Shown: positions 9,880 to 19,607 of the stretch, piece by piece | Numbering within the stretch: the stretch's first letter is position 1 | How the letters are laid out: every line of letters begins with the position of its first letter | From: Thiotrichales bacterium | Lineage (GTDB): Bacteria; Pseudomonadota; Gammaproteobacteria; HK1 | Assembly (NCBI GenBank): GCA_026709935.1 | Contig: JAPOSC010000004.1 | Span: 186,789 to 250,788, forward strand | Direction of reading: 5' to 3' | DNA: 64,000 bases | Made by a program: the position numbers and the translations under genes | Notes under the pieces: model-generated | What the model was told of the DNA's origin: nothing | The model's database searches: none | The model's input: the letters and a program-made list of their open reading frames with translations, nothing else

Positions 9880-10183
9880 CTTCTTCGCCGCAAGGAGCAG
9901 CGCGCTGGAACGCAGGGCGACATCGCTCGGCCGACGGCACTCCGAGTCCGGGTGAATCCACCACGCGGTCGGGCAGCACGACCACGCTCCGTCGCGTCGC
10001 CGCCCGCTCGACAAGATCGAGCGCGAATTCCCGGCACGTCCCGCATCCAAGCCCCACTCCGAGTTGGTTGGCGACCCGTTCCGCGAACGAACCGAATGCC
10101 CCCGTTTCCGGCTCGGAAGCAAACGCGGTGGCCGCTTCGATGAGTTCCCGATCGGTGACCCGATTGCACAGGCAAACGTACAT
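9857..10183 (-). CDS. bfd: Bacterioferritin-associated ferredoxin-like (2Fe-2S) protein
   Basis: MYVCLCNRVTDRELIEAA...LGVGLGCGTCREFALDLV; CxC and CxxC ligands. Confidence 0.88.
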   Translation of the reverse strand: MYVCLCNRVTDRELIEAATAFASEPETGAFGSFAERVANQLGVGLGCGTCREFALDLVERAATRRSVVVLPDRVVDSPGLGVPSAERCRPAFQRAAPCGEEAAASRGD

Positions 10184-10221
10184 GGCACGGCCAATCCGGC
10201 TGAATCAAGGGCAAGGGTAAA

Positions 10222-10236
10222 TGAGAATGATTGAAA
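10222..10236. promoter_or_regulatory. Fur-box-like site upstream of bfd
   Basis: TGAGAATGATTGAAA. Confidence 0.6.
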
Positions 10237-10481
10237 TTTGCAACACAACGCGACCGTAATTTCCGCCGGAGTGCCCACCGTTCCCGATATGGCTCCGTTC
10301 GAACGCTCCGGAGGCCGGAATTTCGCCGGGGACGTGCCACGAGACGACCTCGCGGGGGCTGGCGGGAACTGGCGTTGCGGGACCTTCGAGCTGAATCGCG
10401 AAACTCCGGTCGATCTGCGGTTGCGGATGCGAATCGCTTGTATTCGGGTTCGGGAACGGTTATATGCCTGCGCTTCATGTG

Positions 10482-10496
10482 TGATGCCGATTCTCA
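10482..10496. promoter_or_regulatory. Fur-box-like site immediately upstream of fbpC-like gene
   Basis: TGATGCCGATTCTCA. Confidence 0.55.
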
Positions 10497-10505
10497 TTAG
10501 CTCTG

Positions 10506-11573
10506 ATGCGCAGGCTCGATCTCTGCGATGTCTCGCATCGCTTCGACGGAACCCTCGCCGTCGATGATGTGAGCATCGGCGTCGAACCCGGCGAGTTCGT
10601 CTGCCTGCTCGGCCCGTCGGGGAGCGGCAAGAGCACGCTGCTTCGACTCGCCGCCGGCCTGGAGACCCTGCAGTCCGGGCGCATCACGATCGACGGCGCG
10701 ACGGTGGCCGAGGGGGGGCAGGCGCGACAGACCCCGCCCGAGAAGCGTGGTGTCGGCCTGATGTTCCAGGACTACGCGCTGTTTCCCCACCTCACCGTCG
10801 CGCAGAACATCGGTTTCGGGCTGCGCAAGGGAGCGCGCGGCGGCACATGGATCGAGCGCGCGCTCGCCGACATGCACCTCGCCGATCTGGAAGCGCGCTA
10901 CCCGCACACGCTCTCGGGCGGGCAACAGCAGCGCATCGCCCTGCTGCGGGCGCTGGCGCCGGCCCCGGCGATCCTGCTGCTCGACGAGCCGTTCTCCGGC
11001 CTGGACGAGCACCTGAGCCAGCGCGTACGCCATGAAACCCGGGAGATCATCGCCGAGAGCGGCGTCACCACCCTGATGGTGACCCACGACCCGGAGACGG
11101 CGATGTGCCTTGCGGATCGGATCATCGTCCTCGACCACGGGCGGGTGACGCAGGACGCTTCGCCCGTCGATCTCTACACCGCCCCTGCGGACCCGTTCAT
11201 TGTGCGGTTGTTCGGGCCGGCCAACGAGTTCAGCGGTGCCGTGCGCGACGGAGGGCTCGATACCGTGCTCGGCCCCGTCCCCGCCCCCGGAGTAGAGAAC
11301 GGCAGAAGGGCGCAATGCCTCGTGCGCGCCGACGGGATCGAAATCGCGGCCGCACCGCCGAACGGCGACCCGAGGTATGTCCGCATGCGGGTCGAAACCG
11401 CGCGGGTGCTCGGTCCAACGAGCCACCTGCTGCTGGCATCCGGCCCGGGCGAGGCGCCCGAAGCTCCGCCCGCGACCATCGAGGCTCGACTGCCCGGGAT
11501 CCACGTGCCACCGACCGGGACCGAGATCTGGGTGCGCGCGCGCGAGGAACAGACCTTCGTCTTCGCCCTCTGA
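10506..11573 (+). CDS. Fe(3+) ABC transporter ATP-binding protein (FbpC-like)
   Basis: LLGPSGSGKSTLLRLAAGLE, LSGGQQQRIALLRALAPAPAILLLDEPFSGLD, C-terminal TOBE-like region. Confidence 0.92.
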   Translation: MRRLDLCDVSHRFDGTLAVDDVSIGVEPGEFVCLLGPSGSGKSTLLRLAAGLETLQSGRITIDGATVAEGGQARQTPPEKRGVGLMFQDYALFPHLTVAQNIGFGLRKGARGGTWIERALADMHLADLEARYPHTLSGGQQQRIALLRALAPAPAILLLDEPFSGLDEHLSQRVRHETREIIAESGVTTLMVTHDPETAMCLADRIIVLDHGRVTQDASPVDLYTAPADPFIVRLFGPANEFSGAVRDGGLDTVLGPVPAPGVENGRRAQCLVRADGIEIAAAPPNGDPRYVRMRVETARVLGPTSHLLLASGPGEAPEAPPATIEARLPGIHVPPTGTEIWVRAREEQTFVFAL

Positions 11574-11619
11574 CGGGTCATGCCTTGCGTCGCGAGGATG
11601 CTAGCGATGATCGCCGTGA

Positions 11620-12957
11620 TCACAGCAACGGCCGAGGCTCCGCCGCCCCTTCGTCCTCGTCTGTCGACTCCGCGGGAGCAAGCCCGAGCAACGTGGCTGG
11701 ATCGTCACCGGACGGCAGCTCCTCGACCGAACGGAGCCTGCGTTCGATGGCGCGCGAGCGGGTCCCGGTCTGATCGATCGACCGCGACGCGGTATCGAGC
11801 TGCTTCTTCACCCGGTCGAGCACATCCCCGAACTTGCCGAACTCGGTCTTGACCGCCGAGAGCACCGTCCATACCTCGCTCGAACGCTTCTCGATGGCGA
11901 GGGTGCGAAACCCCATCTGGAGACTGTTGAGGATCGCCGACAGCGTGGTCGGGCCGGCCACCACCACGCGGTGGCGCTGTTGCAACCGGTCCAGGAGGTC
12001 GGGCGCCCGCACCACTTCGGCGTAGAGCCCTTCGGTCGGGAGGAAGAGGATTCCGAAGTCCGTGGTGTGCGGCGGTGCGAGATACTTGCTGCGAATGTCG
12101 GCGGCGGCCGATTCCACCGCCCGCGCGAGCGCGGCGCCCGCGCGCTGCACTGCGTCGGGGTCGCCGGACTCCGAAGCGTCGAGCAGCCGAAGGTAGTCCT
12201 CCTGCGGGAACTTCGCATCGATGGGCAGCCACACGACGCCCTGCGGTGCGTCATCCGGACCGGGCAGCCTGATCGCGAACTCGACGGTCTCGTTCGAGCC
12301 GGGCCTCGGCTTCACATTGCGTTCGTACTGCTGCCGCGTCAGCACCTGATCCAGCAACGTCCCGAGCTGCACCTCGCCCCATGTGCCGCGCGTCTTGACG
12401 TTGGTGAGCACGCGCTTCAGATCACCGACGCCGGTCGCGAGCTGCTGCATCTCGCCGAGGCCCTTGTGCATCTGTTCGAGCCGATCGCTCACCAGCTTGA
12501 ACGACTCCCCGAGGCGTTTCTCCAGGGTGCCCTGGAGCTGCTCGTCGACCGTCTTGCGCATCTGATCGAGCTTGAGCTCGTTGTTCTTCTGGAGTCGGTC
12601 GAGCCGTTGCTCCACCGACTCGCGAAGCGTGTCGAGGCGTGACTCGTTCGATCGGGTCAGCCCTTCGATCCGGCGGGTGACTTCCGCGGACCGCTCCCCC
12701 TGCGCCTGCCCGATCCGGTGCAGCGCATCCCCGAGACGCTCGGCGCTGGCATGCTGCGCTCGTCCAATCTCCTCGCGCAATTCGCGGGCCGCCCGATCCG
12801 CCTCCTCGCGGCCGATGCGGAGCTCCTCGCGTACCACCGGTTCCAGCGACTCGCGCTCGGTCCGGGCCCGCCTCACCGAGAGGCAGACCCAGGCCAGCAG
12901 CCCCGCGTTGAAGATCAGCAGGCCGACGACGAGCCAGGAGAACACTTCGAAGGACAT
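11620..12957 (-). CDS. rmuC: DNA recombination protein RmuC
   Basis: N-terminal TM, long coiled coil, LKRVLTNVKTRGTWGEVQLGTLLDQVLTRQQYERNV...LPIDAKFPQEDYLRL. Confidence 0.95.
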   Translation of the reverse strand: MSFEVFSWLVVGLLIFNAGLLAWVCLSVRRARTERESLEPVVREELRIGREEADRAARELREEIGRAQHASAERLGDALHRIGQAQGERSAEVTRRIEGLTRSNESRLDTLRESVEQRLDRLQKNNELKLDQMRKTVDEQLQGTLEKRLGESFKLVSDRLEQMHKGLGEMQQLATGVGDLKRVLTNVKTRGTWGEVQLGTLLDQVLTRQQYERNVKPRPGSNETVEFAIRLPGPDDAPQGVVWLPIDAKFPQEDYLRLLDASESGDPDAVQRAGAALARAVESAAADIRSKYLAPPHTTDFGILFLPTEGLYAEVVRAPDLLDRLQQRHRVVVAGPTTLSAILNSLQMGFRTLAIEKRSSEVWTVLSAVKTEFGKFGDVLDRVKKQLDTASRSIDQTGTRSRAIERRLRSVEELPSGDDPATLLGLAPAESTDEDEGAAEPRPLL

Positions 12958-13062
12958 GGGCGGGAGAATACGCGAAACCGCATCCGTGTACGGTCAGTAC
13001 CCATCGCTTCCCGCATCGATCGCGGGGATGACGGCTCTTGCGTCCGTGTCGCCGTTCGCGCG

Positions 13063-14844
13063 TCAGGCCAAGGTGGCGCCCTGCCCGCGCAACCGGATCC
13101 CGAGTTCACGAAGCTGTCGCGGCGCAGCCGGGGCAGGCGCGCCGGTCAGCGGATCGTTGGCGGTCTGGGTCTTGGGGAAGGCGATCACGTCACGGATGGA
13201 GCTGGAACCGGTCATCAGCATCGCGATCCGGTCGAGTCCGAACGCGATCCCGCCGTGGGGCGGGCAGCCATACTCGAGCGCATCGAGAAAGAATCCGAAT
13301 CGCTCGCGCGCCTCTTCCTCGCCGATACCGAGCACCTGGAACACCGCCTGCTGCAGCTCCCGCCGGTGGATACGCACGGATCCGCCGCCGATCTCGGAAC
13401 CGTTGAGCACCATGTCGTACGCCCGCGATCTCAGCGCGGCCGGATTCGATTCGATGGCGGCGGCGTCGTTGGTGTCGGGCGAGGTGAACGGGTGATGGAG
13501 CGCGGAATAACGCCGCTCGCGCGGGTCCCACTCAAACATCGGGAAGCCGAGCACCCAGAGGATGCGCCAACCGTCCTCGACGAGGCCGAGATCCTCGCCG
13601 AGCTTTACCCGGAGCGCCCCGAGCGCATCGTTGACAATCTTCGACGAGTCCGCGCCGAAGAAGACAAGGTCGCCGTCCCTGGCGGCAGTTCGCTCCATGA
13701 TTCCGTGAAGCGCATCGTCGGAGAGGAATTTGACGATGGGCGATTGCAGACCGTCCCGGCCCGCGGCGCGGTCATTCACCTTGATGTAGGCGAGACCCTT
13801 GGCGGCGTAGGTGGCGACATGGCGGGTGTATGCATCGATGGCCGAACGCGCCATTCCCCCCGCGCCGGGCGCCCTGAGCGCAGCCACCCGACCGCCGGGG
13901 TCGTTGGCTGGCCCCGAGAAGACCTTGAACTCGGTGTCAGCCACGAGATCGCCGACTTCGACCAGCTCCAGAGGATTGCGCAGATCGGGCCGGTCGGTGC
14001 CGAAGCGCTCCATCGCCTCGTCCCAGGTCATGCGCGGGAACGGGTCCGGCAACGCGACACCGAGCACCCGGTCGAAGACGTGGCGCATCAGCGCCTCCAT
14101 CCGTCCGGTGATGCCGTCGATGTCGAGAAACGATGTCTCGACGTCGAGCTGGGTGAACTCCGGCTGCCGATCCGCACGCAGGTCCTCGTCACGGAAACAG
14201 CGCACGATCTGGTAGTAACGCTCGAACCCCGACATCATCAGAAGCTGCTTGAAGAGCTGGGGCGACTGCGGCAGGGCGAAGAAGTGGCCGGGATGCGTCC
14301 GGCTCGGCACGAGATAGTCGCGAGCGCCTTCGGGCGTCGCCCGGGTGAGCATGGGGGTCTCGATGTCGATGAAACCGTCTCCATCGAGAAATTCCCGTAT
14401 CGCACGCGTGATGCGCGCTCGGGTCGTGATCCGGTCGAACATTTCGGGACGGCGCAGATCGACGTACCGGTAGCGCAGGCGCGTCTCTTCCCCCACATCG
14501 TCCTCGTCGAGCTGGAACGGCGGGGTGCGCGCCGGGTTCAGGATCTCGAGACTCTTTCCCAGCACCTCGATCGCCCCTGTAGGCATCTCGGGATTGAGCG
14601 TACCCGCCGGCCGCTCGCGTACCCGACCCTCGACCCGCAGAACGTACTCGGACCGCACCTGCTCGGCGGCCGCGAAAGCCTCTACCGCATCGGGGTCGTA
14701 CACCACCTGAACGAGACCCGAACGATCGCGCAGATCGATGAAGATGACGCCTCCGTGATCGCGACGACGGTGCACCCAACCGCACAGCGTCACGCCCTCG
14801 CCGACGAGATCCTCGGTGACAGTGCCGCAGAAATGGGAGCGCAT
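13063..14844 (-). CDS. aspS: Aspartate--tRNA ligase
   Basis: [48 protein letters not shown]...[25 protein letters not shown]. Confidence 0.98.
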   Translation of the reverse strand: MRSHFCGTVTEDLVGEGVTLCGWVHRRRDHGGVIFIDLRDRSGLVQVVYDPDAVEAFAAAEQVRSEYVLRVEGRVRERPAGTLNPEMPTGAIEVLGKSLEILNPARTPPFQLDEDDVGEETRLRYRYVDLRRPEMFDRITTRARITRAIREFLDGDGFIDIETPMLTRATPEGARDYLVPSRTHPGHFFALPQSPQLFKQLLMMSGFERYYQIVRCFRDEDLRADRQPEFTQLDVETSFLDIDGITGRMEALMRHVFDRVLGVALPDPFPRMTWDEAMERFGTDRPDLRNPLELVEVGDLVADTEFKVFSGPANDPGGRVAALRAPGAGGMARSAIDAYTRHVATYAAKGLAYIKVNDRAAGRDGLQSPIVKFLSDDALHGIMERTAARDGDLVFFGADSSKIVNDALGALRVKLGEDLGLVEDGWRILWVLGFPMFEWDPRERRYSALHHPFTSPDTNDAAAIESNPAALRSRAYDMVLNGSEIGGGSVRIHRRELQQAVFQVLGIGEEEARERFGFFLDALEYGCPPHGGIAFGLDRIAMLMTGSSSIRDVIAFPKTQTANDPLTGAPAPAAPRQLRELGIRLRGQGATLA

Positions 14845-15371
14845 CGAATAGAAGCCGGGAAGAACGAGGCGCGCGATGGTAAGGATTGGCGTTCTGCCCC
14901 GCAAGCTGCGCTGCACCGCTCGACCGTCCGGGACCATTTTTTGCCGGGAGCGAGTGCTGGTGGCCGGCATGTGCATGTCCTTGATGCTGCCGACAGCGGC
15001 TCCACGAGACTCGAAGGGACACCCGGACAATCAAATTCTCCCCGAAATGGTCCGTTGAACGCGCTCACCTCACCGGTCGTCGGACAAAAACGAGCCCTGC
15101 TCGATTTCCGACCACGTCGAGCCCATCGCCTACAAGCGTCGTGCCCCGGTGCCATAGTGCGACTGCCTGCCGCGGTGCATCCTGTCCCTTCGTATCCGTG
15201 GCCCGCGTCCGCCACAACTGTACGGGCGCTGTACGGCCGCCGCTGTACCGCCAAACACGCGGTGCCGCCGCCCCACCATCTCTTGGGACCGGAGCATGCC
15301 CGTGGTACCGTCATCCGCGACACTCAGCCTTTCGCCACTGCCACCGGCCCGCCGATCCGGGAGTCCTTCCG

Positions 15372-16112
15372 ATGTCCCAACCCATCGCTCCCTCCACCGA
15401 TGCCTCCAGCGTTCCCGTCGCCGATGCCCCTGTCCCCCCTGTCACCGCCTCCCCGGCCGCGATTGACTACCCGAGCTCGGACGGCAAGCCGTTGGCCGAG
15501 AACGACCCCCAGCTCCACGCCATCCTCTACGCGGTGGGCGCGCTACGGGTGTACTACCGGGACCGCCCGGACGTGTACGTCTCGGGGGACCTGCTGGTGT
15601 ACTACGAGGAGGGCAATCCGCGGGTGTCGGTGGCGCCCGATGCCTTCGTGGTGTTCGGGGTCGAGGACCGGATACGGATGAACTACAAGGTGTGGGAGGA
15701 GGGGAAGGGTCCGGACTTCGTGCTGGAGGTGGCGTCGCCGAGCACGTGGCGCGAGGATGTGAGGAGGAAGCCGGGCATCTACGCGGGTCTCGGAGTCCGC
15801 GAATACTTCCTGTTCGACCCGATGGGAGCGCACTACACGCCACGGCTGCGGGGGTATCGGTGGGTGGCGGGGAAGTACGAGCGGCTGACGGCGGTGGAGT
15901 CCATCGACCGGACGCTGACGTTGCGGAGCGAAGTACTGGACCTCGACCTGCGCACACAGGGCGAGGAGATTCGTTTTCACGACCCGGCGACGGGGGAGAC
16001 GCTGCTCAGCTACGAGGAAGAGGCTGCGGCACGGCGAGAAGAAGCCGCCGCACGCCAGGCCGCCGAAGCGCGGGTCGCGGAACTGGAGGCGCGATTGCGC
16101 GAGTACCGGTAA
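15372..16112 (+). CDS. Uma2 family endonuclease-like (DUF820) protein
   Basis: DLLVYYEEGNPRVSVAPDAFVVFGV...GPDFVLEVASPSTWREDVRRKPGIYAGLGVREYFLFDP. Confidence 0.9.
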   Translation: MSQPIAPSTDASSVPVADAPVPPVTASPAAIDYPSSDGKPLAENDPQLHAILYAVGALRVYYRDRPDVYVSGDLLVYYEEGNPRVSVAPDAFVVFGVEDRIRMNYKVWEEGKGPDFVLEVASPSTWREDVRRKPGIYAGLGVREYFLFDPMGAHYTPRLRGYRWVAGKYERLTAVESIDRTLTLRSEVLDLDLRTQGEEIRFHDPATGETLLSYEEEAAARREEAAARQAAEARVAELEARLREYR

Positions 16113-16237
16113 GCATTTCAGTCCGCGCTTTGAGCCGACTGTTGCGTAGGATTCTTCCGAGGATTCGAGCGTGCCGCCGGTAAGCCGTGGATGGTATTCT
16201 GACCCCAGCACTTCAGCCATCGACAGGGAGCATGCGA

Positions 16238-16885
16238 ATGAGCCTGGCCAGCAAGCTCGACGCCATCCGCGAGGCGGGAGCGAAACGGGTCCCGGAGGAC
16301 AAACGCGCGGTGATGGGCGCGGCCCAGCAGGCGCTGCGCGAGTCGGGAATCGACAGCGGATTCATCAAGGTGGGCGACCGGCTTCCCGATTTCGCGCTCG
16401 GCAATGCGCGAAGTCAGGTGGTGCGCTCGGCGGAACTGCTCGACCGTGGCGCGGTGGTACTCACCGTGTTCCGAGGGCACTGGTGACCCTACTGCAATGC
16501 AGAGCTGTATGCTTTGCAGGCAGTGGTACCGGAGTTGGAGAAGCACGGCGCGACGCTGGTCGCGGTCACGCCACACAAGGCTGAGCACAGCCTCAGGATG
16601 GTCGAACGACATGGGCTCGGCTTCGAGATGCTGTCGGACCCGGGGAATGCGTATGTCGCCCGACTCGGGCTGCGCTTCCAGGTGCCGGAGGCGCTGAAGG
16701 AGGCCTATCTGAGCCTCGGCATCGATCTGGCGGAGTCGAGCGGATCTTCGGACTGGACTCTTCCGGTACCGGCCCGGCTCGTCGCCGACCGCACCGGATT
16801 GGTCCGCGCGGCCGATATCGACCTGGACTACACGCGCCGTCCGGAGCCCGAGAAGACGCTCGCGGATGTCGAAGCGCTTGACTGA
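16238..16885 (+). CDS. Candidate selenocysteine-containing peroxiredoxin-like (AhpC/TSA) protein; in-frame TGA at 16484-16486
   Basis: Same frame before and after TGA: LLDRGAVVLTVFRGHW-[TGA]-PYCNAELYALQAVVPELEKHGATLVAVTPHKAEHSLRMVERHGLGFEMLSDPGN; Cys homologues read RGxWCPYCNxEL. Confidence 0.75.
16487..16526 (+). promoter_or_regulatory. Putative bacterial SECIS-like hairpin immediately 3' of the in-frame TGA
   Basis: CTGCAA (16492-16497) pairs with TTGCAG (16514-16519), inner GCA/TGC (16499-16501/16510-16512), outer CCCT with AG(T)GG; apical loop GAGCUGUA starts with G. Confidence 0.6.
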
Positions 16886-16910
16886 AGTCTGCGGGAGCGC
16901 CGGTCCGATG

Positions 16911-16945
16911 GCCGCCTCCCTTCCCGACGGAGGAAGGGAGGCGGC
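16911..16945 (+). terminator. Strong stem-loop downstream of peroxiredoxin-like gene
   Basis: GCCGCCTCCCTTCC-cgacgga-GGAAGGGAGGCGGC, 14 bp perfect stem. Confidence 0.6.
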
Positions 16946-16962
16946 TCGGGCGATGGCGGGGG

Positions 16963-17439
16963 TTATTCGCGCTCCATCCGGCGGAACTCGCGGTTGAGGC
17001 GAAACTCCTCGGAGGCAACGAACTCCTCGATGGCGCGCGTCCGGCGTTCGGCTCTCTCGAACCGCCGCGCGAGGGAGGCGGGGTCGACGTGCGGGCGCGA
17101 TGGCTCGTGCGCACCGCGGTCGGCGCGGCCGGCCCCCGATCCCGCCGCACTGCGTCGAAGTCGGTCGCCGGTTCGCCGGAGAGCATCGAAGGCAGAATCG
17201 ACGTGCCGGCGGGCCCGCTCGGGGTTGTCCACCCAGTACAGGGCGGCCAGGAATACCAGCACCGCCGGCAGGGGCATGAAGATGAATCCCAGGACGAATC
17301 CTGCGATCACCATTCCGCGCGGGATGCCGAACGCATCAGCGAGGCCCCGAACGACGCGCTTGATCGGCCCGCGACGGCGACGGGCCCAGCGCCCACGATG
17401 GCGACCACGACAATAATGGCGATTCATCGTTCCCTCCAC
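16963..17439 (-). CDS. pspC: PspC-domain-like envelope stress protein
   Basis: IKRVVRGLADAFGIPRGMVIAGFVLGFIFMPLPAVLVFLAALYW; downstream of pspA-pspB. Confidence 0.7.
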   Translation of the reverse strand: MEGTMNRHYCRGRHRGRWARRRRGPIKRVVRGLADAFGIPRGMVIAGFVLGFIFMPLPAVLVFLAALYWVDNPERARRHVDSAFDALRRTGDRLRRSAAGSGAGRADRGAHEPSRPHVDPASLARRFERAERRTRAIEEFVASEEFRLNREFRRMERE

Positions 17440-17678
17440 TGTGGTGCTTCCTCATCGAGAATCGTCTCCAGCGATTCGATTCGATTCTCGAGCTCCCCGC
17501 AGAGTTCGCGCATGCGTTCGAGCTCCGCGCTGTCGACGGCGACCCGGCCCGGGCCGGCGGTCCCGGCCCGAATGCGCTTCCACGCCGTGACGTAGTGAAA
17601 GATGACCCACAGGGGGGCGACAACGACGAGGAAGATAATCCCGGGCACTGCCAGCGCCCATGCAAAGGCGGTATCCAC
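17424..17678 (-). CDS. pspB: Envelope stress membrane protein PspB
   Basis: 84 aa, N-terminal TM, PLWVIFHYVTAWKRIR, C-terminal ELENRIESLETILDEEAPQWRER. Confidence 0.85.
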   Translation of the reverse strand: MDTAFAWALAVPGIIFLVVVAPLWVIFHYVTAWKRIRAGTAGPGRVAVDSAELERMRELCGELENRIESLETILDEEAPQWRER

Positions 17679-17729
17679 TGTGATCTCCGCGTGTGTGGTC
17701 AGTATCCAGCGTGAACGTCACACCGCGTA

Positions 17730-18401
17730 TCAGCGATCGGACTCCGCGGCAACCCGAGCCTTGAGCTTGGCGAGATCCTCGGTGACATCGCTGTCGACTT
17801 CCAGATCGGCGAACTCCTGCTCGAGCGTCTTGGCCTTGCCCATGTCATAGACCTCGGCGCCCGCCTCCAGCTCGTCGATCCGGCGCTCCAGAGACCCGAA
17901 ACGCTGCAGTGCGTCATCGACACGGCCGTCGTGCAGTGCCTCCTTGACACGCACCCGGCCCTTTGCGGTCTTCATGCGCAGTTCGATGGAATCCCTGCGA
18001 GCCTTGGCTTCGTCGATCTTCGCCTGCAGCCGGGAGAGATCCTCGCTGTGGCGGGCGAGGCTCGCCTCGATCACCTCAAGCTCCTCGCGCAGCAGCACCG
18101 CCTGATCCTCGAGCTTGCGCTTGACCAGAAGTGCACTCTTTGCAAGGTCTTCGCGACCCTTGCCGAGTGCGAACGCCGCCTTGTCCTCCCACTCTCGCCC
18201 GCTGGTCTCCAGGCGCTCGATCTTGCGCTCGATCTCTCGCTTGTCGGCAATGGTCCGCACCGACTGGGACCGCACCTCGACCAGGGTGTCCTCCATCTCC
18301 TGAATCATGAGCCGAATCATCTTGGCCGGATCCTCGGCGCGCTCAAGCAGGGCGTTGATGTTCGCGTTGATGATGTCGGTGATGCGCGAAAAGATGGTCA
18401 T
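17730..18401 (-). CDS. pspA: Phage shock protein A
   Basis: MTIFSRITDIINANINALLERAEDPAKMIRLMIQEMEDTLVEVRSQSVRTIADKREIERKIERLE. Confidence 0.96.
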   Translation of the reverse strand: MTIFSRITDIINANINALLERAEDPAKMIRLMIQEMEDTLVEVRSQSVRTIADKREIERKIERLETSGREWEDKAAFALGKGREDLAKSALLVKRKLEDQAVLLREELEVIEASLARHSEDLSRLQAKIDEAKARRDSIELRMKTAKGRVRVKEALHDGRVDDALQRFGSLERRIDELEAGAEVYDMGKAKTLEQEFADLEVDSDVTEDLAKLKARVAAESDR

Positions 18402-18450
18402 GTCCGTCTGTCTCCATGGTTGTGGAACGGGAACCTGCGGACTCGATCAT

Positions 18451-18466
18451 TGCGATGTTCGTGCCA
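18451..18466 (-). promoter_or_regulatory. Sigma-54 promoter for pspABC
   Basis: Minus strand TGGCACGAACATCGCA compared with TGGCACG-N4-TTGCW; about 50 nt upstream of pspA; pspF divergent. Confidence 0.8.
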
Positions 18467-18572
18467 ATTCGTAACTCATTGATTTATCGTGGAACCAGAT
18501 TCGTTCACTGACGAATTCCGCTCATCTTCTTTATCTATTCGCAAAATACTTGGCGTTTTTCGCTATCATTCG

Positions 18573-19607
18573 CTGATGGCCACTCCACCCCACATTCTCG
18601 GTGAGGATCCTTCCTTCCTGGAAGTGGAAGAGCAGATCTCCCGCCTCGCCGCCATCGACAGGCCATGTCTCGTGATCGGTGAACGGGGAACCGGGAAGGA
18701 GCTGCTGGCCACACGCCTGCACTACCTCTCCCCTCGCTGGGATGGACCGTTCGTGAAGATCAACTGCGCCGCGCTCGCCGAGTCGCTGCTCGACACCGAG
18801 CTGTTCGGCCATGAGGCGGGCGCATTCACCGGGGCACAGCGTCAGCATATCGGCCATTTCGAGCGCGCCGACGGCGGCACCCTGCTGCTCGACGAAATCT
18901 CGAACGCTTCGACCGCAGTGCAGGAGAAGATACTCCGGGTCATCGAGTACGGCGAAATGGAGAGGGTCGGCGGGCGGAGAACCATTCAGCTCGATGTGCG
19001 GGTGATCGGGGCGGCGAATGTCGATCTGCCTTCGCTTGCCCGCGATGGGAGGTTCCGAGCCGATTTGCTCGATCGGCTCGCCTTCGAGGTCGTCACGATC
19101 CCACCGCTTCGCGCCCGGCCCGCCGACATCATGACTCTGGCCAATGCGTTCGCCCTGGAGATCACTGGCGCCCTGGGCCAGGACGTATTCCCCGGATTCA
19201 GTCCGAGAGCCGAGGAGTCGTTGCTCGGACACTCCTGGCCGGGAAACGTGCGGGAGCTGAAAAACGTCGTCGAGCGCGCCGTCTATCGCTCTGCGTCATC
19301 GGATACACCGGTCGACACCGTGGTCATCGACCCGTTCGAGAACAGGTGGCGTCCGTCTCGCGGCCCGATCGGAACGGATCATGGGCGGCCAAGCCCCGCG
19401 CCGCCGTCGCACGCGCATGAACCCGCGCCGCCAAGTGTGTCTCCGGAACTTCCGGTCGATTTCCAGGCCGAAGTGGAACAATTCGAGCGCGGCCTGCTGG
19501 AACGGGCGCTCGAAGCATCCCGGCACAGTCAGGTCGGGGCGGCAAGCGCACTTGGGCTGGGATACCACCGGCTCAGGAGACTACTGAAGAAGCACGCGCT
19601 CATCTGA
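18573..19607 (+). CDS. pspF: Sigma-54 activator PspF
   Basis: GERGTGKELLATRLHYLSPRWDGPFVKINCAALAESLLDTELFGHEAGAFTGAQ; no receiver domain; C-terminal Fis-like HTH; divergent from pspA. Confidence 0.93.
   Translation: MMATPPHILGEDPSFLEVEEQISRLAAIDRPCLVIGERGTGKELLATRLHYLSPRWDGPFVKINCAALAESLLDTELFGHEAGAFTGAQRQHIGHFERADGGTLLLDEISNASTAVQEKILRVIEYGEMERVGGRRTIQLDVRVIGAANVDLPSLARDGRFRADLLDRLAFEVVTIPPLRARPADIMTLANAFALEITGALGQDVFPGFSPRAEESLLGHSWPGNVRELKNVVERAVYRSASSDTPVDTVVIDPFENRWRPSRGPIGTDHGRPSPAPPSHAHEPAPPSVSPELPVDFQAEVEQFERGLLERALEASRHSQVGAASALGLGYHRLRRLLKKHALI

Noticed and set aside
12718-15681. 987-aa plus-strand ORF
   Set aside because: Antisense to rmuC and aspS; low-complexity Arg/Pro/His-rich product typical of a GC-rich shadow frame.
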